A stretch of 64,000 bases of DNA from ZC4RG35 sp040878345. GTDB taxonomy: Bacteria > Actinomycetota > Acidimicrobiia > Spongiisociales > ZC4RG35. Below the pieces are notes generated by a model. The model had not been told where the DNA came from. It did no database searches and was given only the letters and a program-made list of their open reading frames with translations. The stretch is taken from the NCBI GenBank assembly GCA_040878345.1, contig JBBDML010000004.1, positions 1 through 64,000 on the forward strand, read 5' to 3'. Both the position numbers and the translations under genes were made by a program. Of the stretch, positions 40,391 through 49,597 are shown piece after piece. Each line of letters begins with the position of its first letter. Position 1 is the stretch's first letter.

Positions 40391-41348
40391 CTTGTTGCTC
40401 CTTGATCGACGGGACCCGAATCTCTTGGTGATCGGCGAGCCAACGCTCGGCGTCGATGGCCGCCATGCAGCCGGTCCCGGCGGCGGTCACGGCCTGACGA
40501 TAGACATGGTCGGCGACATCCCCTGCGGCAAAGACCCCGGGGACCGAGGTGCGGGTGCTCCCATCCTGGCGGACCACCACGTACCCGTTCTGGTCGAGGT
40601 CGAGCTGGTCGGCGAAGAGATCGGTGGCCGGTATGTGACCGATGGCGATGAACACCCCGTCGGTGGGGAACTTGGACACCTCACCGGTCTCGGTGTTCTG
40701 GAGCGTGACCCCGGTCACCTTGTCTTCACCGCTGACCTCGGTGACCACCGTATTCCAGATGACGTCGATCTTGGGGTGCTCGAGGGCCCTGCTGGCCATG
40801 ATGCGGGAGGCCCGGAACTCATCGCGGCGATGGACGATGGCGACTTTCGAGGCGAACTTGGTGAGGAACAGCGCCTCCTCCATGGCGGTGTCGCCACCAC
40901 CGACCACGACGAGCTGTTGGTCCCTGAAGAAGAAGCCGTCACAGGTGGCGCAGGCGGACACTCCCCGGCCGGTGAGGGTGGACTCCCCGGGGACCCCCAG
41001 CCACTTGGCGGTCGCACCGGTGGCGATGATGACGGCATCGGCGGAGTAGGGATCGGCGCCCACTTCAACCACCATGGGGCGGGCACTGAAATCGACCCTG
41101 GTCACGTCGACCTGGCGCATCTTCGCCCCGAAGCGCTCCGCCTGCTTGCGGAACTGATCCATCAGGTCGGGTCCCATGATCCCATCGGGAAACCCCGGAT
41201 AGTTCTCGACGTCGGTGGTGACCATCAGTTGCCCACCGGCTGACAGACCTTCGAACACCATCGGCGCGAGGTCGGCGCGAGCGGCGTAGAGGGCGGCGGT
41301 GAGCCCGGCAGGGCCGGACCCGATGATTATGAGTCGCTCGTGTGTCAT
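40383..41348 (-). CDS. trxB: Thioredoxin reductase
   Basis: A 321-aa FAD protein. The N-terminal FAD motif is IIGSGPAGLTAALYAARA (8-25), the redox-active pair is in SACATCDGFF, the NADPH motif is VVGGGDTAMEEALFL, and the C-terminal FAD motif is GVFAAGDVAD. It passes electrons from NADPH to thioredoxin. Confidence 0.98.
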   Translation of the reverse strand: MTHERLIIIGSGPAGLTAALYAARADLAPMVFEGLSAGGQLMVTTDVENYPGFPDGIMGPDLMDQFRKQAERFGAKMRQVDVTRVDFSARPMVVEVGADPYSADAVIIATGATAKWLGVPGESTLTGRGVSACATCDGFFFRDQQLVVVGGGDTAMEEALFLTKFASKVAIVHRRDEFRASRIMASRALEHPKIDVIWNTVVTEVSGEDKVTGVTLQNTETGEVSKFPTDGVFIAIGHIPATDLFADQLDLDQNGYVVVRQDGSTRTSVPGVFAAGDVADHVYRQAVTAAGTGCMAAIDAERWLADHQEIRVPSIKEQQDG

Positions 41349-41620
41349 TTCTCCCTAGACCTGCTGAACCAGAGAAATCCACCGGCCCCGACCAGGAGGC
41401 CCCCAAACACTGCGAAGGCCCCGGCCGTGGTCAATGGGATCTCGAGGGCCCCGAACAGGGCCCAACCCAGGAATATCAAAGCTGCGAACCCCAAGGTGCC
41501 CACCAGGATTCCCAGACCGGAGACCTTGATGAGACGGCTCACCCGGTCGATTGTCATCGCCTGCACCTTGAGAGCCACCTGTTCGAGGAACTCGGCGAAC
41601 TTGACGGCGTATTCCTGCAC
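41345..41620 (-). CDS. Small membrane protein upstream of trxB
   Basis: A 91-aa protein with an N-terminal amphipathic helix (EYAVKFAEFLEQVALKV), two membrane helices (about 33-55 and 62-85) and a C-terminal WFSRSREK. The layout resembles the phage-holin III or DUF1469 group, but assignment is open. It overlaps trxB (ATGA). Confidence 0.7.
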   Translation of the reverse strand: MQEYAVKFAEFLEQVALKVQAMTIDRVSRLIKVSGLGILVGTLGFAALIFLGWALFGALEIPLTTAGAFAVFGGLLVGAGGFLWFSRSREK

Positions 41621-41664
41621 TCGACCGTCAGGTTAGTGGCGGGTGAAGACCCTGCTCGCCTGGT

Positions 41665-42390
41665 TCACCGGTCTCGGTAGGCGATCTGGCAAGTCTCGAG
41701 GTCGACAAAGACGATGTCGGTGTCTGACTTCAAGGGCTCCCCTTCGGGGACGACCAGGGCGAAGCGCTTTCCATCTCTCTCGATCTCGCCTTCGATCTTG
41801 CGATCGGAGAGCCCGGCTCGATCGACGCAACGCTCGATGGCCTCGGTCTCCTCATCGGTCATCAGGCGTGATGCCGTGTAGGACAAGGTGCCCGCCCGCG
41901 CCTGGTCGGCGTAACCGGCGAGAAAGTCGGCGGTGTCCTCGGCGGCGGGCGCGGCGGCCACCATGGTCGTCTGCTCGGCCCCATCCTCGGTCAGCTCGTC
42001 GGATCCCTGGTCGACCGCCTCGGCGGCGATGCCAGAGAGGCCTTGCTGTTCCGACCCTGTGAATCGCCCGAGCGCGGCAACGACCCCGACCACCACCAGA
42101 AGGGCGGCGGCGGCATAACCCCAGGTGAGGCCGGCGCGCCTCGGGGCCACCGAGCGACCACCGATGTTCTCTGTGGTCAGGGCGGTCCAGACGTCACGGT
42201 GGAGGGCAGTTCTCTCTGCATGGCTCATCCCGGGTATCGGAAGCTGCGACAGGGCTTCGATCGCCCGTCTCTGGGCTTCATATGCCGCACGCAGCCCGGG
42301 GTTTGCCTCGATGAGGGCACGGGCCTCCGTCTCGTCTTCGAGTCGCCCTTCTGCGAGGGCAGTCACCAGCTCGATCTCGCGTCTATTCAT
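41665..42390 (-). CDS. Anti-sigma factor for SigM-like ECF
   Basis: A 241-aa protein in the place of mycobacterial Rv3912. The N-terminal ~70 residues are a cytoplasmic anti-sigma-like region (REIELVTALAEGRLEDETEA), a membrane helix is near 92-108 (GYAAAALLVVVGVVAALG), and the outer part is ~130 aa. Two cysteines are present in the outer part. It lies directly downstream of the sigma gene. Confidence 0.75.
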   Translation of the reverse strand: MNRREIELVTALAEGRLEDETEARALIEANPGLRAAYEAQRRAIEALSQLPIPGMSHAERTALHRDVWTALTTENIGGRSVAPRRAGLTWGYAAAALLVVVGVVAALGRFTGSEQQGLSGIAAEAVDQGSDELTEDGAEQTTMVAAAPAAEDTADFLAGYADQARAGTLSYTASRLMTDEETEAIERCVDRAGLSDRKIEGEIERDGKRFALVVPEGEPLKSDTDIVFVDLETCQIAYRDR

Positions 42391-42411
42391 GCCAGCCCTT
42401 TGATGCTCCCA

Positions 42412-42957
42412 TCACGTGATCGGTTCCCCCAGCCGTGCGGCCAGGAGTCGACGACCCCGAAAAACTCGTGACTTCACGGTGCCGATCGGCACCCCGAGCG
42501 CCAGGGCGATCTCCGGCAGGGGCATTTCCTCGATGTCGGAGAGGACCACCGCCGCCCTGAATTCGGCTGGCAGCGAAGCCAGGGCGGTCATGATCTCGTG
42601 GCGGTGACCCGCCGAGATCACGTGCTCCTCGGCGCCCGGGTCGGCGAAGTCCATGTGCTCGAGCATCGGCTCCGCCGGCCGGCGCTTTGCCTTGCGCAGC
42701 AAGTCGTAGCAAGTGTTGACCGCGATCCGGTAGAGCCATGTGCCCAGTGCCGAGTTGCCCTGGAACTGATGTGCCTTGCGAAAGGCGGTGAGGAATGTCT
42801 CTTGAGTGGCATCCAGGGCGTTCTCCCGGTTGGCGAGGATGCGAAGGCACACCGCGAAAATCCGGTCTTCGTGGGCCTCCATGACCCGGGTGAATGCCTG
42901 GTGGTCACCCCCGGCAACCCGCGCCAGTAGCTGGGCGTCCTCGGAGGGGGTGGTCAC
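42412..42957 (-). CDS. ECF sigma factor, SigM-like
   Basis: A 181-aa sigma factor from GTG 42957 (GTGA overlap with the gene upstream); the longer frame lies inside that gene. Region 2 spans about 15-85 (ENALDATQETFLTAFRKAHQ, then GTWLYRIAVNTCYDLLRKAK), region 4 about 120-170 (LPEIALALGVPIGTVKSRVF). By synteny with Mycobacterium sigM (anti-sigma, trxB, trxA and cwlM on the same strand) this is the SigM locus, which links envelope and redox stress. Confidence 0.9.
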   Translation of the reverse strand: MTTPSEDAQLLARVAGGDHQAFTRVMEAHEDRIFAVCLRILANRENALDATQETFLTAFRKAHQFQGNSALGTWLYRIAVNTCYDLLRKAKRRPAEPMLEHMDFADPGAEEHVISAGHRHEIMTALASLPAEFRAAVVLSDIEEMPLPEIALALGVPIGTVKSRVFRGRRLLAARLGEPIT

Positions 42958-44249
42958 GGCTGGAATCGTACTTCTGCCACCTGGGACCGATAGCTCCCGT
43001 CCGCCGACTGTGGGAGATCGGTCAGCCAAAGAAGCCATAGCCCGTTCGCCCGCACCGGGAGTACGATCCGGACCACCCCTGGAGGGGCATCGGCTGTGGC
43101 GATCCTCTCCCAGTCGTCCGGGTCATCGGAGACCGATCCCAACCATCGGACCTCGAAACCGGTCCCCGGGGCCATGTCCACCACCTCGAGCGTGCTCGGG
43201 GTCCCCCGAACCGAGAACACCAGTCCGAGACCGGCCTTGATCAAGGGCAGAGGGTCCCGATACGACTCGGTGTGCCATACCGTCCCGATGTCGTCGTCGA
43301 TGGCGAAGGGTGCCTCCTCATCGTGCTCGCCACCCTCACCCAAGGGGTCGAAGGTGGACACCTCGACGATATCGACGGCGCCTGCGGCGACGGTGGTGAC
43401 GGTGATGATGCTGGTACTGCCGGCTGCGGTGCTGGTGGTGGTTGGCTGGCGTCCGGGGAGGATCGGCTCGGCGGATCCCCCGGAGAAGAAGAACCCGAGG
43501 ACCACCAGTGCCACCGCCAGGGCCACCAGCACCAGGGCAGCGACCATGAGTCGGCGCGATGCGGCACGAGGCTCCGGTGCCGGGGCTCGCGGAGTCGGGG
43601 CTGCGGTGAGGGCCTTTTCCATGTCCCGAGCCGTCAGAGCTCCGGACTGGGCCGAACGGAGGATCTGGTCGATCGAGGATGAGAGACCATCGATCCTCTC
43701 AGACGGCGGCGGGCCTCCGGGGGGCGACCCGGTCAATGCAGTCTCGAGAACCGAGGCCAGATCTCGGACGTCGCCATCTGCACTGGTGGACTCCAGCCTT
43801 CCGAAGCCGCCGAGCTTGGCAGGGTGGGCCACCGAGTAGGAGATGGCCGTGAGATCGACCGATCCATGGACCGAGCCCTGCTCGTGGAGGAGGGCGAGCG
43901 CACCGGCCAACCCGGCGGCGTTGGGGAGGAAGTCGGCGAGGTCGACAGAGCGCTGGGCGTTGACGTTGTCGGCGATGGTCGATCCGCCGGTCCACTCGAA
44001 CACGCCATAGGCGCCACCCGGGACCTGCTCGACGGCGAACACCTTCAGGAGATGGGGGTGAGAGACCGACGCCACCTGGCTCACCTTCTCGAGGAACTGT
44101 CGGCGACGCTCGAGGCTCGACTCGGGCCCAAGGCTCCTGATCAGGACCGGACGGTCCAGGGAGACGTCGGTGGCCAGCCACTCCTCGATGTCGCCATCCC
44201 GGCCGAGGCGCATCTCCAGCTTGAAACGATCAGGGATGGCGGTGGCCAT
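42954..44249 (-). CDS. Pseudokinase with membrane helix and outer domain (MviN/Rv3910 C-terminal part without MurJ)
   Basis: A 431-aa protein in the position of mycobacterial Rv3910, where the flippase MurJ is fused to a pseudokinase, a membrane helix and an outer lectin-like domain. Only the last three are present here. The kinase-like domain (about 5-210) lacks the catalytic set: the VAIK lysine reads RPVLIRSL, the HRD motif reads VHGSVD, and DFG reads GGFG. A membrane helix follows near 230-252, then a Thr/Ser linker and a ~150-aa outer domain that looks like a discoidin fold. No flippase helices are seen in this gene or beside it. Confidence 0.8.
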   Translation of the reverse strand: MATAIPDRFKLEMRLGRDGDIEEWLATDVSLDRPVLIRSLGPESSLERRRQFLEKVSQVASVSHPHLLKVFAVEQVPGGAYGVFEWTGGSTIADNVNAQRSVDLADFLPNAAGLAGALALLHEQGSVHGSVDLTAISYSVAHPAKLGGFGRLESTSADGDVRDLASVLETALTGSPPGGPPPSERIDGLSSSIDQILRSAQSGALTARDMEKALTAAPTPRAPAPEPRAASRRLMVAALVLVALAVALVVLGFFFSGGSAEPILPGRQPTTTSTAAGSTSIITVTTVAAGAVDIVEVSTFDPLGEGGEHDEEAPFAIDDDIGTVWHTESYRDPLPLIKAGLGLVFSVRGTPSTLEVVDMAPGTGFEVRWLGSVSDDPDDWERIATADAPPGVVRIVLPVRANGLWLLWLTDLPQSADGSYRSQVAEVRFQP

Positions 44250-44274
44250 GGCTCAAGTTCAGCATGGGCCGGGG

Positions 44275-44994
44275 TCAATCCCCGCTTCGTAGGATCTCGA
44301 GCCGGGTCCCGGTGTCGACGAAGCCGTGGGACTGGTATAGACGACGAGCGACATCGGCGCCATCGCGGACATTGAGCACCACCGCCCTGGCACCTTCCTG
44401 GCGGGCCCAACTCAGGGCGGCTCTCAACAGGTCGGCCCCGATCCCCTTGCCCGCGTGCTGGGGCATGACCGCGATCCTCTGCAGATAGGCCACCCCCCAA
44501 TCAGCCCCGACAATGGCATAGCCGACGGTCCCGGGCCCATCCTCGACGGTGAGGACGATTCCCCTCCGGGTGGCAGCGGAAGACTCGGAGAGGCCGGTGC
44601 CGCTCATCCTCCAGAATCCTTCGAAGGCGGCGACATCGATCTCGACCACTAGGTCCCAGTCCGGGTTGCGCTCCGGTTTGACCAACCTCTCCGGGGCGGC
44701 CCACGGTGCCGCCAACCCCCGCTCCATGACGATCAGGCTGTCGATGGGGCGGTATCCAGCCCTTCGCCACACCCTGGTCGCCGTGGGATAGAGGGCAGGT
44801 GAGTACACCACCCCGCCGGAGTACCCGCCCACGGTCCCGGTCGCCTCGGCAAGGAAGTCGGCGCTACCACGGAGCAGACGGAGATGCCCGGCCGGGGTCT
44901 CGTCATTCCATCGCCTGGCATCTGCCCGTGACCGGCCCCGTGTGATGGTGATCGGCCCGGGCCACACCCCTTCCACGACCTGGCGGTCCGCCAT
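44275..44994 (-). CDS. GNAT-family acetyltransferase
   Basis: A 239-aa protein from ATG 44994 (ATG 45015 is also possible). The C-terminal GNAT domain is clear: YLQRIAVMPQHAGKGIGADL is the acetyl-CoA strand and loop, and ARRLYQSHGFVDTGTR the last motif. The N-terminal half (about 1-100) has a weaker VWRRAGYRPIDSLIVMERG end, which may be a second, degenerate GNAT domain. Substrate unknown. It is divergent from the deacetylase gene, with only 19 bp between starts, which makes joint control likely. Confidence 0.85.
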   Translation of the reverse strand: MADRQVVEGVWPGPITITRGRSRADARRWNDETPAGHLRLLRGSADFLAEATGTVGGYSGGVVYSPALYPTATRVWRRAGYRPIDSLIVMERGLAAPWAAPERLVKPERNPDWDLVVEIDVAAFEGFWRMSGTGLSESSAATRRGIVLTVEDGPGTVGYAIVGADWGVAYLQRIAVMPQHAGKGIGADLLRAALSWARQEGARAVVLNVRDGADVARRLYQSHGFVDTGTRLEILRSGD

Positions 44995-45013
44995 CTGTGG
45001 GAGAGTAAAGGCC

Positions 45014-46018
45014 ATGAAGGTGGTAGTCGCCGTCCACCAGTCTGTCTTCGACCACGACACCGGCGCCTTCCATCCGGAACGGCCGGAGCGGGTGTCAGCG
45101 GCGCTCCTGGGGATCCGTCGCTCGGGGCTCGAGGTGGTGGAGATCGAAGCCCCCCGGATCGAGAGGTCGCAACTCCTGATGATCCACGATGCCTCCTATG
45201 TCGACGCCATCGAGGCCTTCCTCCGTTCGGGAGGTGGCGCGCTCGATGTGGACACTTTCGTCTCCGAGCCCAGTTGGGAGGCTGCCCTCAGGTCCGCGGG
45301 AGCGGTTGGCGCCATCGTCGAGGAGCTGGAGATCACCCCCGATGCCACCGGGTTCGCCTTGACCCGACCACCTGGCCACCATGCCACCGCCAACCGCGCC
45401 ATGGGCTTTTGCGTCTTCAACAACGTGGCGGTGGCGGCCGCGGGGCTCCGCCACCAGGGACTGAGGGTCGCAATTCTCGACTGGGACGTCCACCACGGGA
45501 ATGGGACCCAGGAGCTCCTCGGTGCGGATCCGGGTGTCCTCTACGTCTCCGTTCATCAGGATGCCTTCTACCCATACCAGGGTCATGTCTCGGACATCGA
45601 GCGGGTGGCGACCGGCACCAACGTGAACATCCCGGTGCCCGCGGGGACCGCCGGCGATGTGGTCCGCATGGGATGGGAGGAGCTGGTGATCCCGGTGGTC
45701 TCCCAGTTCGAGCCGGATTGGGTGCTGGTCAGTGCCGGGTACGACGCGCACGTCGACGATTCACTCGCCGACCTGGCTCTGACCGCCGCCGACTTCGGCT
45801 GGATGGCAGCCCGCCTCGGCGAGGCACACCCACCCACCAAGGTGATCATGGCTCTCGAGGGGGGCTACGACCTGGCGGCTCTCGAAGACTCGGTCGCGGC
45901 CACTCTCGAGGGGCTCTCGGGAGCCGAGATGGGCGCATCCCCGACTCAATCGCCACCCCGGTCAAAGGTGGCGCTCGACCTGGCGGCAGAAGCCATCGCG
46001 CAGCATTGGCGGGTGTGA
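45014..46018 (+). CDS. Histone deacetylase family protein (AcuC/APAH-like)
   Basis: A 334-aa arginase-fold deacetylase; ATG 45014, with an AAAGG upstream. The catalytic residues are visible: PPGHHATANRAMGFCVFNN (His-His pair), ILDWDVHHGNGTQE (Asp/His zinc ligands) and VLVSAGYDAHVDD (Asp ligand, then the glycine-tyrosine stretch). It could deacetylate lysines or acetylated polyamines. An acetyltransferase gene lies divergently next to it. Confidence 0.9.
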   Translation: MKVVVAVHQSVFDHDTGAFHPERPERVSAALLGIRRSGLEVVEIEAPRIERSQLLMIHDASYVDAIEAFLRSGGGALDVDTFVSEPSWEAALRSAGAVGAIVEELEITPDATGFALTRPPGHHATANRAMGFCVFNNVAVAAAGLRHQGLRVAILDWDVHHGNGTQELLGADPGVLYVSVHQDAFYPYQGHVSDIERVATGTNVNIPVPAGTAGDVVRMGWEELVIPVVSQFEPDWVLVSAGYDAHVDDSLADLALTAADFGWMAARLGEAHPPTKVIMALEGGYDLAALEDSVAATLEGLSGAEMGASPTQSPPRSKVALDLAAEAIAQHWRV

Positions 46019-46080
46019 TCCCGACTCAACCCTGGGGCCAGGCGGTCCGATAAAGCTCGGGGTACCCCAAGAGAAGGACC

Positions 46081-47157
46081 ATGGAGAACATCGACGACAT
46101 CCTGCGCCGCGCTGTCACCCTCGGCGCCTCTGACATACACCTCAAAGTGGGGTCGGCGCCGATCATCAGAGTCGAAGGCGATTTGCGTCACTCTGGTGAG
46201 TCCGGGCCCTTGATGCCGGCCGACACCGACGCCTATGCCCGGGCGATCTTCACCGCCAAAGCGGAGAGTGACTTCGAGGCCAAGGGGGTCGCCGACTTCG
46301 CATACGGCAAACAGGACCTGGGGCGCTTTCGGGTCACCGCGTTCCGTCAGCGTGGCTCGGTCTCCCTGGTGCTTCGGCGGGTGGTGTCGGGCAGCAAGAC
46401 GTTCGCCGAGCTCGGGCTCCCCCGGATAATCGAGAAGGTGGCCTCCGCCAAGCAAGGACTGGTGTTGGTCACCGGGTCCTCAGGATCGGGCAAGACCACC
46501 ACGGTCTCCTCGATCATCGACTGGATCAACAGCAATCGAGCCACCGCCATCCTCACCGTGGAGGATCCGATCGAAGTGCTCCACCCCGACAAGTCGTCGG
46601 TCGTGGTTCAGCGCGAGGTCGGGGTCGATACTCCGGACATGGCATCCGCGGTGCGAAGCGCCATGCGACACGACGCCGATGTGATCATGATCTCCGAGCT
46701 GAGCGATCACGACACCGCCAAGGCGGCCATCGATGCCTCCGAGACCGGCCATCTCGTAATCTCGACGATGCGGACCACCGACCCGGCCGAGACGGTTAGC
46801 CGGCTGATATCCATGTTCCCCGAATCACACAAGGCCGTCGTCAGGAACCAACTCGCCACCCAGCTCCAGGCGGTGGTCAGCCAGGTGCTCGTCGAGACCG
46901 CGAATGGCGGCCGGGTGATGGCCTGCGAGGTCCTCACCAGTAACGAGCGGGCCCAGGAATGGGTCATGGCCGGCGAGGAAGCCTCCGCCCTGGTGGACAT
47001 CATCAAGGAGAGCAGTTTCCACGGGATGCAGACTTTCGATCAGGCGCTCCTCAAGCATGTGGTCGACCGAACCGTCGAGATCGGCGTCATCCTTCCACAT
47101 GTCCGCAACTCACATGAGGTGCGGGCGAAGGCCATGGCTGCCGGGATCGCGACCTAA
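46081..47157 (+). CDS. PilT/VirB11-like secretion ATPase, divergent motifs
   Basis: A 358-aa protein closest to the twitching ATPase PilT: N-terminal ASDIHLKVGSAPIIRVEGDL (16-35), Walker A TGSSGSGKTT (131-140), the Asp box ILTVEDPIEVLHPD, and a GMQTFDQAL near 315. Three hallmarks are changed. The Walker B IGEMRD is ISELSD (204-209), the His box HLVxxTLHT is HLVISTMRTT (224-233), and the AIRNLIRE element is not recognisable. No pilin, platform or prepilin-peptidase gene is seen in the window. It may be a retraction-type ATPase for pili encoded elsewhere, or a regulator. Confidence 0.8.
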   Translation: MENIDDILRRAVTLGASDIHLKVGSAPIIRVEGDLRHSGESGPLMPADTDAYARAIFTAKAESDFEAKGVADFAYGKQDLGRFRVTAFRQRGSVSLVLRRVVSGSKTFAELGLPRIIEKVASAKQGLVLVTGSSGSGKTTTVSSIIDWINSNRATAILTVEDPIEVLHPDKSSVVVQREVGVDTPDMASAVRSAMRHDADVIMISELSDHDTAKAAIDASETGHLVISTMRTTDPAETVSRLISMFPESHKAVVRNQLATQLQAVVSQVLVETANGGRVMACEVLTSNERAQEWVMAGEEASALVDIIKESSFHGMQTFDQALLKHVVDRTVEIGVILPHVRNSHEVRAKAMAAGIAT

Positions 47158-47180
47158 GCCATTCCTCCTCCAATGGCTCC

Positions 47181-47210
47181 ATGAGGGCCGGCCCTCGGGC
47201 CGGCCCTCAT
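47181..47210. terminator. Perfect hairpin after the PilT-like gene
   Basis: ATGAGGGCCGGCCC (47181-47194) and GGGCCGGCCCTCAT (47197-47210) are exact reverse complements separated by TC. No strong T-run follows. It lies 24 bp after the stop at 47157 and 27 bp before the pcnA start. Confidence 0.6.
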
Positions 47211-47236
47211 GTGTTGGATGGATAACCTGGCTCGAA

Positions 47237-48652
47237 GTGATCCCCGAACGCCTCGAGTTCCTCCGCTCGGACACCCTTCCCCCCGCCCAGCTCTCCGCGG
47301 TGTTCAGCCGGGCCGGTGAGGAGCTGTTCCTGGTGGGCGGGTCGGTCAGGGACGCCTTCCTCGGCCGCGAGTTGGGTGACTTCGACTTCGCCACCAGTGC
47401 CCCACCCGAGCGGGTGATCGAGCTCCTCGAAGGGTGGGCCGACGCCATCTACCCGTTGGGTGAGGCGTTTGGGACGATCGCCGCCCGACATCGCGGCCAT
47501 GCCGTCGAAATCACCACCTTTCGATCAGAGGTCTATCTCGAGCACTCCCGCAAGCCACGGGTGGCCTTCTCCGACCGGATCGAGACTGACCTGAGCCGTC
47601 GTGACTTCACCGTCAACGCTATCGCCCTCTCGCTCCCCGACCTCACTCCTGTGGACCCTTTCGACGGGCTCGCCGACCTCGCCGCCCGCATCCTGCGGAC
47701 ACCACTCGACCCCGAGGTCTCCTTTGGCGACGACCCGCTCCGGATGCTCCGCTTGTTCCGATTCCAGGCGATGCTGGGATTCGCCCCCGACGCCGGTGCG
47801 GTGGAGGCGGTGCGGGCCATGTCGGAGCGTCTCGGGATCATCTCGGCGGAGCGGACCAGAGACGAGCTCTCCAAGCTCCTCTTGGCCGAGGCCCCGGGCG
47901 AGGCGTTGGGGATGATCGTGGCCACCGGTCTCTCCACCCAGTTCATCCCCGAGCTGGACCGACTCGCCATGGAGCAGGACCCGTCTCAGCGTCACAAGGA
48001 CGTCCTCACCCACACCTTCGCCGTGATCGACAGGGCCCGTCCCGAGCTGGTGCTACGGCTGGCTGCATTGCTTCATGACATCGGCAAGCCCGATACCCGC
48101 CAGTTCGGGCCTGGTGGTGCCAGCTTCCACCACCACGAGGTGGTCGGTGCCCGCATGGCCCGGGCTCGGCTCCGGGCCCTCCGATATCCAAAGGAAGTAG
48201 TCGAGGACGTTGGCCAGCTGGTCTTCCTCCATCTCCGCCCTCATACCCTGAAGTTGGGATGGACCGACTCGGCAGTGCGGCGTTACGTGCGCGATGCCGG
48301 CCCGTTGCTCGACCTGCTCAACGAGTTGGTCCGCTCCGACATCACCACCGCCAACAAGAGACGTGAGGCCGAGATCCAGGAGGGTCTCGACGAGCTCGAG
48401 GCTCGGATAGCCAGCCTTTCGGCACGAGAGGAGCTGGCCCGGCTCAGGGCACCGATCGATGGTCGTCAGGTCATGGCGTACCTCGATCTCGACCCCGGTC
48501 CGATGGTGGGCGAGATCCTGGACATCCTCCTCGAGAAGCGGATCGACGACGGGCCCTACCCGAAGTCGGAGGCCTACCGGATCTCCCGGTCCTGGGCCAC
48601 CGGCAGGGGCCTCGCCGACCCCGGTGACCCGCCTCAGGACGAGGAGGAGTAG
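47237..48652 (+). CDS. pcnA: CCA tRNA nucleotidyltransferase / poly(A) polymerase family, with HD domain
   Basis: A 471-aa protein. GTG 47237 is the first start that fits; the open frame upstream runs into the PilT-like gene and the hairpin. The nucleotidyltransferase domain has LVGGSVRDAFLGRELGDFDF with the two catalytic Asp residues, then DRIETDLSRRDFTVNAIALS. The HD domain has LRLAALLHDIGKPDTR. It adds or repairs CCA ends of tRNA. It sits where pcnA (Rv3907c) sits in Mycobacterium, but on the opposite side of the mviN-like gene from several missing neighbours. Confidence 0.93.
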   Translation: MIPERLEFLRSDTLPPAQLSAVFSRAGEELFLVGGSVRDAFLGRELGDFDFATSAPPERVIELLEGWADAIYPLGEAFGTIAARHRGHAVEITTFRSEVYLEHSRKPRVAFSDRIETDLSRRDFTVNAIALSLPDLTPVDPFDGLADLAARILRTPLDPEVSFGDDPLRMLRLFRFQAMLGFAPDAGAVEAVRAMSERLGIISAERTRDELSKLLLAEAPGEALGMIVATGLSTQFIPELDRLAMEQDPSQRHKDVLTHTFAVIDRARPELVLRLAALLHDIGKPDTRQFGPGGASFHHHEVVGARMARARLRALRYPKEVVEDVGQLVFLHLRPHTLKLGWTDSAVRRYVRDAGPLLDLLNELVRSDITTANKRREAEIQEGLDELEARIASLSAREELARLRAPIDGRQVMAYLDLDPGPMVGEILDILLEKRIDDGPYPKSEAYRISRSWATGRGLADPGDPPQDEEE

Positions 48653-48657
48653 TAGGC

Positions 48658-49587
48658 GTGATACTGGTGGTCATCCCTGCGATCGTGCTGGCCCTGGTCT
48701 CCCTGGCCGCCTTCCTGGGTCGTTGGGTGTGGTGGCTCGACGTCCTGGCCAACTTCCGGGCCCAGTATGTGGTGGGTCTCATGGCCCTCGGCGTCCTCCT
48801 CATGGTGGGCAAGTGGCGCAGGAGCGGGTTGGCGGTCTCGTTGGTTGCGGTCGTCAATCTGGTCCTGGTGCTTCCCCTGTATGTGGGGACACCAGGCGAC
48901 AGCGAGGTGACCGCCCCGTCGATGCGGGTGATGTCGTTCAACCTCCTCTCCAGCAACGAGAGCTACGCCGAGGTCTTTGAGTACATCGAGGCCATCGACC
49001 CCGAGATCGCCTTCCTCCACGAGGCGAGCCGGCCCTGGGAAGTGGCGGCCGAGGCGGCCGACCACGACTATCAGGTGATCCGAGCCCGCTCCGACGACCT
49101 GATATTCGGGACCCTGGTGCTGGTACGGGGTGAGGAGGTGACTGCCGTCTCGTATGGGTTCGCCACCGCTCAACCCCGGGCTGTTGCCGTCACCTTCCGA
49201 CCCCGTGGCTGGGCCGAGCCGGTGAAGGTGCTCTCCACCCACCCCTTGGCCCCTACCGATCAGGCGCGGGCCGGGCTCCGTGACGCCCAGCTCAGTTTTG
49301 CCGGAGACTGGGCAGAAGACCAGGAGGGGGCCTTCATCGTGGTTGGCGACTTCAACGCCACCCCCTGGTCCTGGCCCTTCCGGGACCTCATGGGCAGGAC
49401 CGAGCTACGCAATTCCCAGATCGGCTACGGTCTCCAATCCAGCTTCCCGGTCGATTCCAGTGTCCTGTTCCGGGTTCCCATCGACCATCTCCTACACAGC
49501 GAAGCCCTGATCGTCCGTGACCGCCGTCTCGGCCCGGCCCTGGGCTCTGACCACTTCCCCTTGGTGGTCGACCTCGAGCTCAGATAA
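48658..49587 (+). CDS. Endonuclease/exonuclease/phosphatase family membrane protein
   Basis: A 309-aa protein from GTG 48658. Three membrane helices at the N-terminus (about 1-18, 25-46 and 55-78) are followed by an EEP domain: MRVMSFNLLSSN (Asn ligand), DPEIAFLHEA (Glu), FIVVGDFNATPWSWPF (Asp-x-Asn) and LGSDHFPLVVDLEL (Asp-His). The active site would be outside the cell. Substrate unknown. It starts 5 bp after pcnA, so cotranscription is likely. Confidence 0.88.
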   Translation: MILVVIPAIVLALVSLAAFLGRWVWWLDVLANFRAQYVVGLMALGVLLMVGKWRRSGLAVSLVAVVNLVLVLPLYVGTPGDSEVTAPSMRVMSFNLLSSNESYAEVFEYIEAIDPEIAFLHEASRPWEVAAEAADHDYQVIRARSDDLIFGTLVLVRGEEVTAVSYGFATAQPRAVAVTFRPRGWAEPVKVLSTHPLAPTDQARAGLRDAQLSFAGDWAEDQEGAFIVVGDFNATPWSWPFRDLMGRTELRNSQIGYGLQSSFPVDSSVLFRVPIDHLLHSEALIVRDRRLGPALGSDHFPLVVDLELR

Positions 49588-49597
49588 CTTGGCACAG

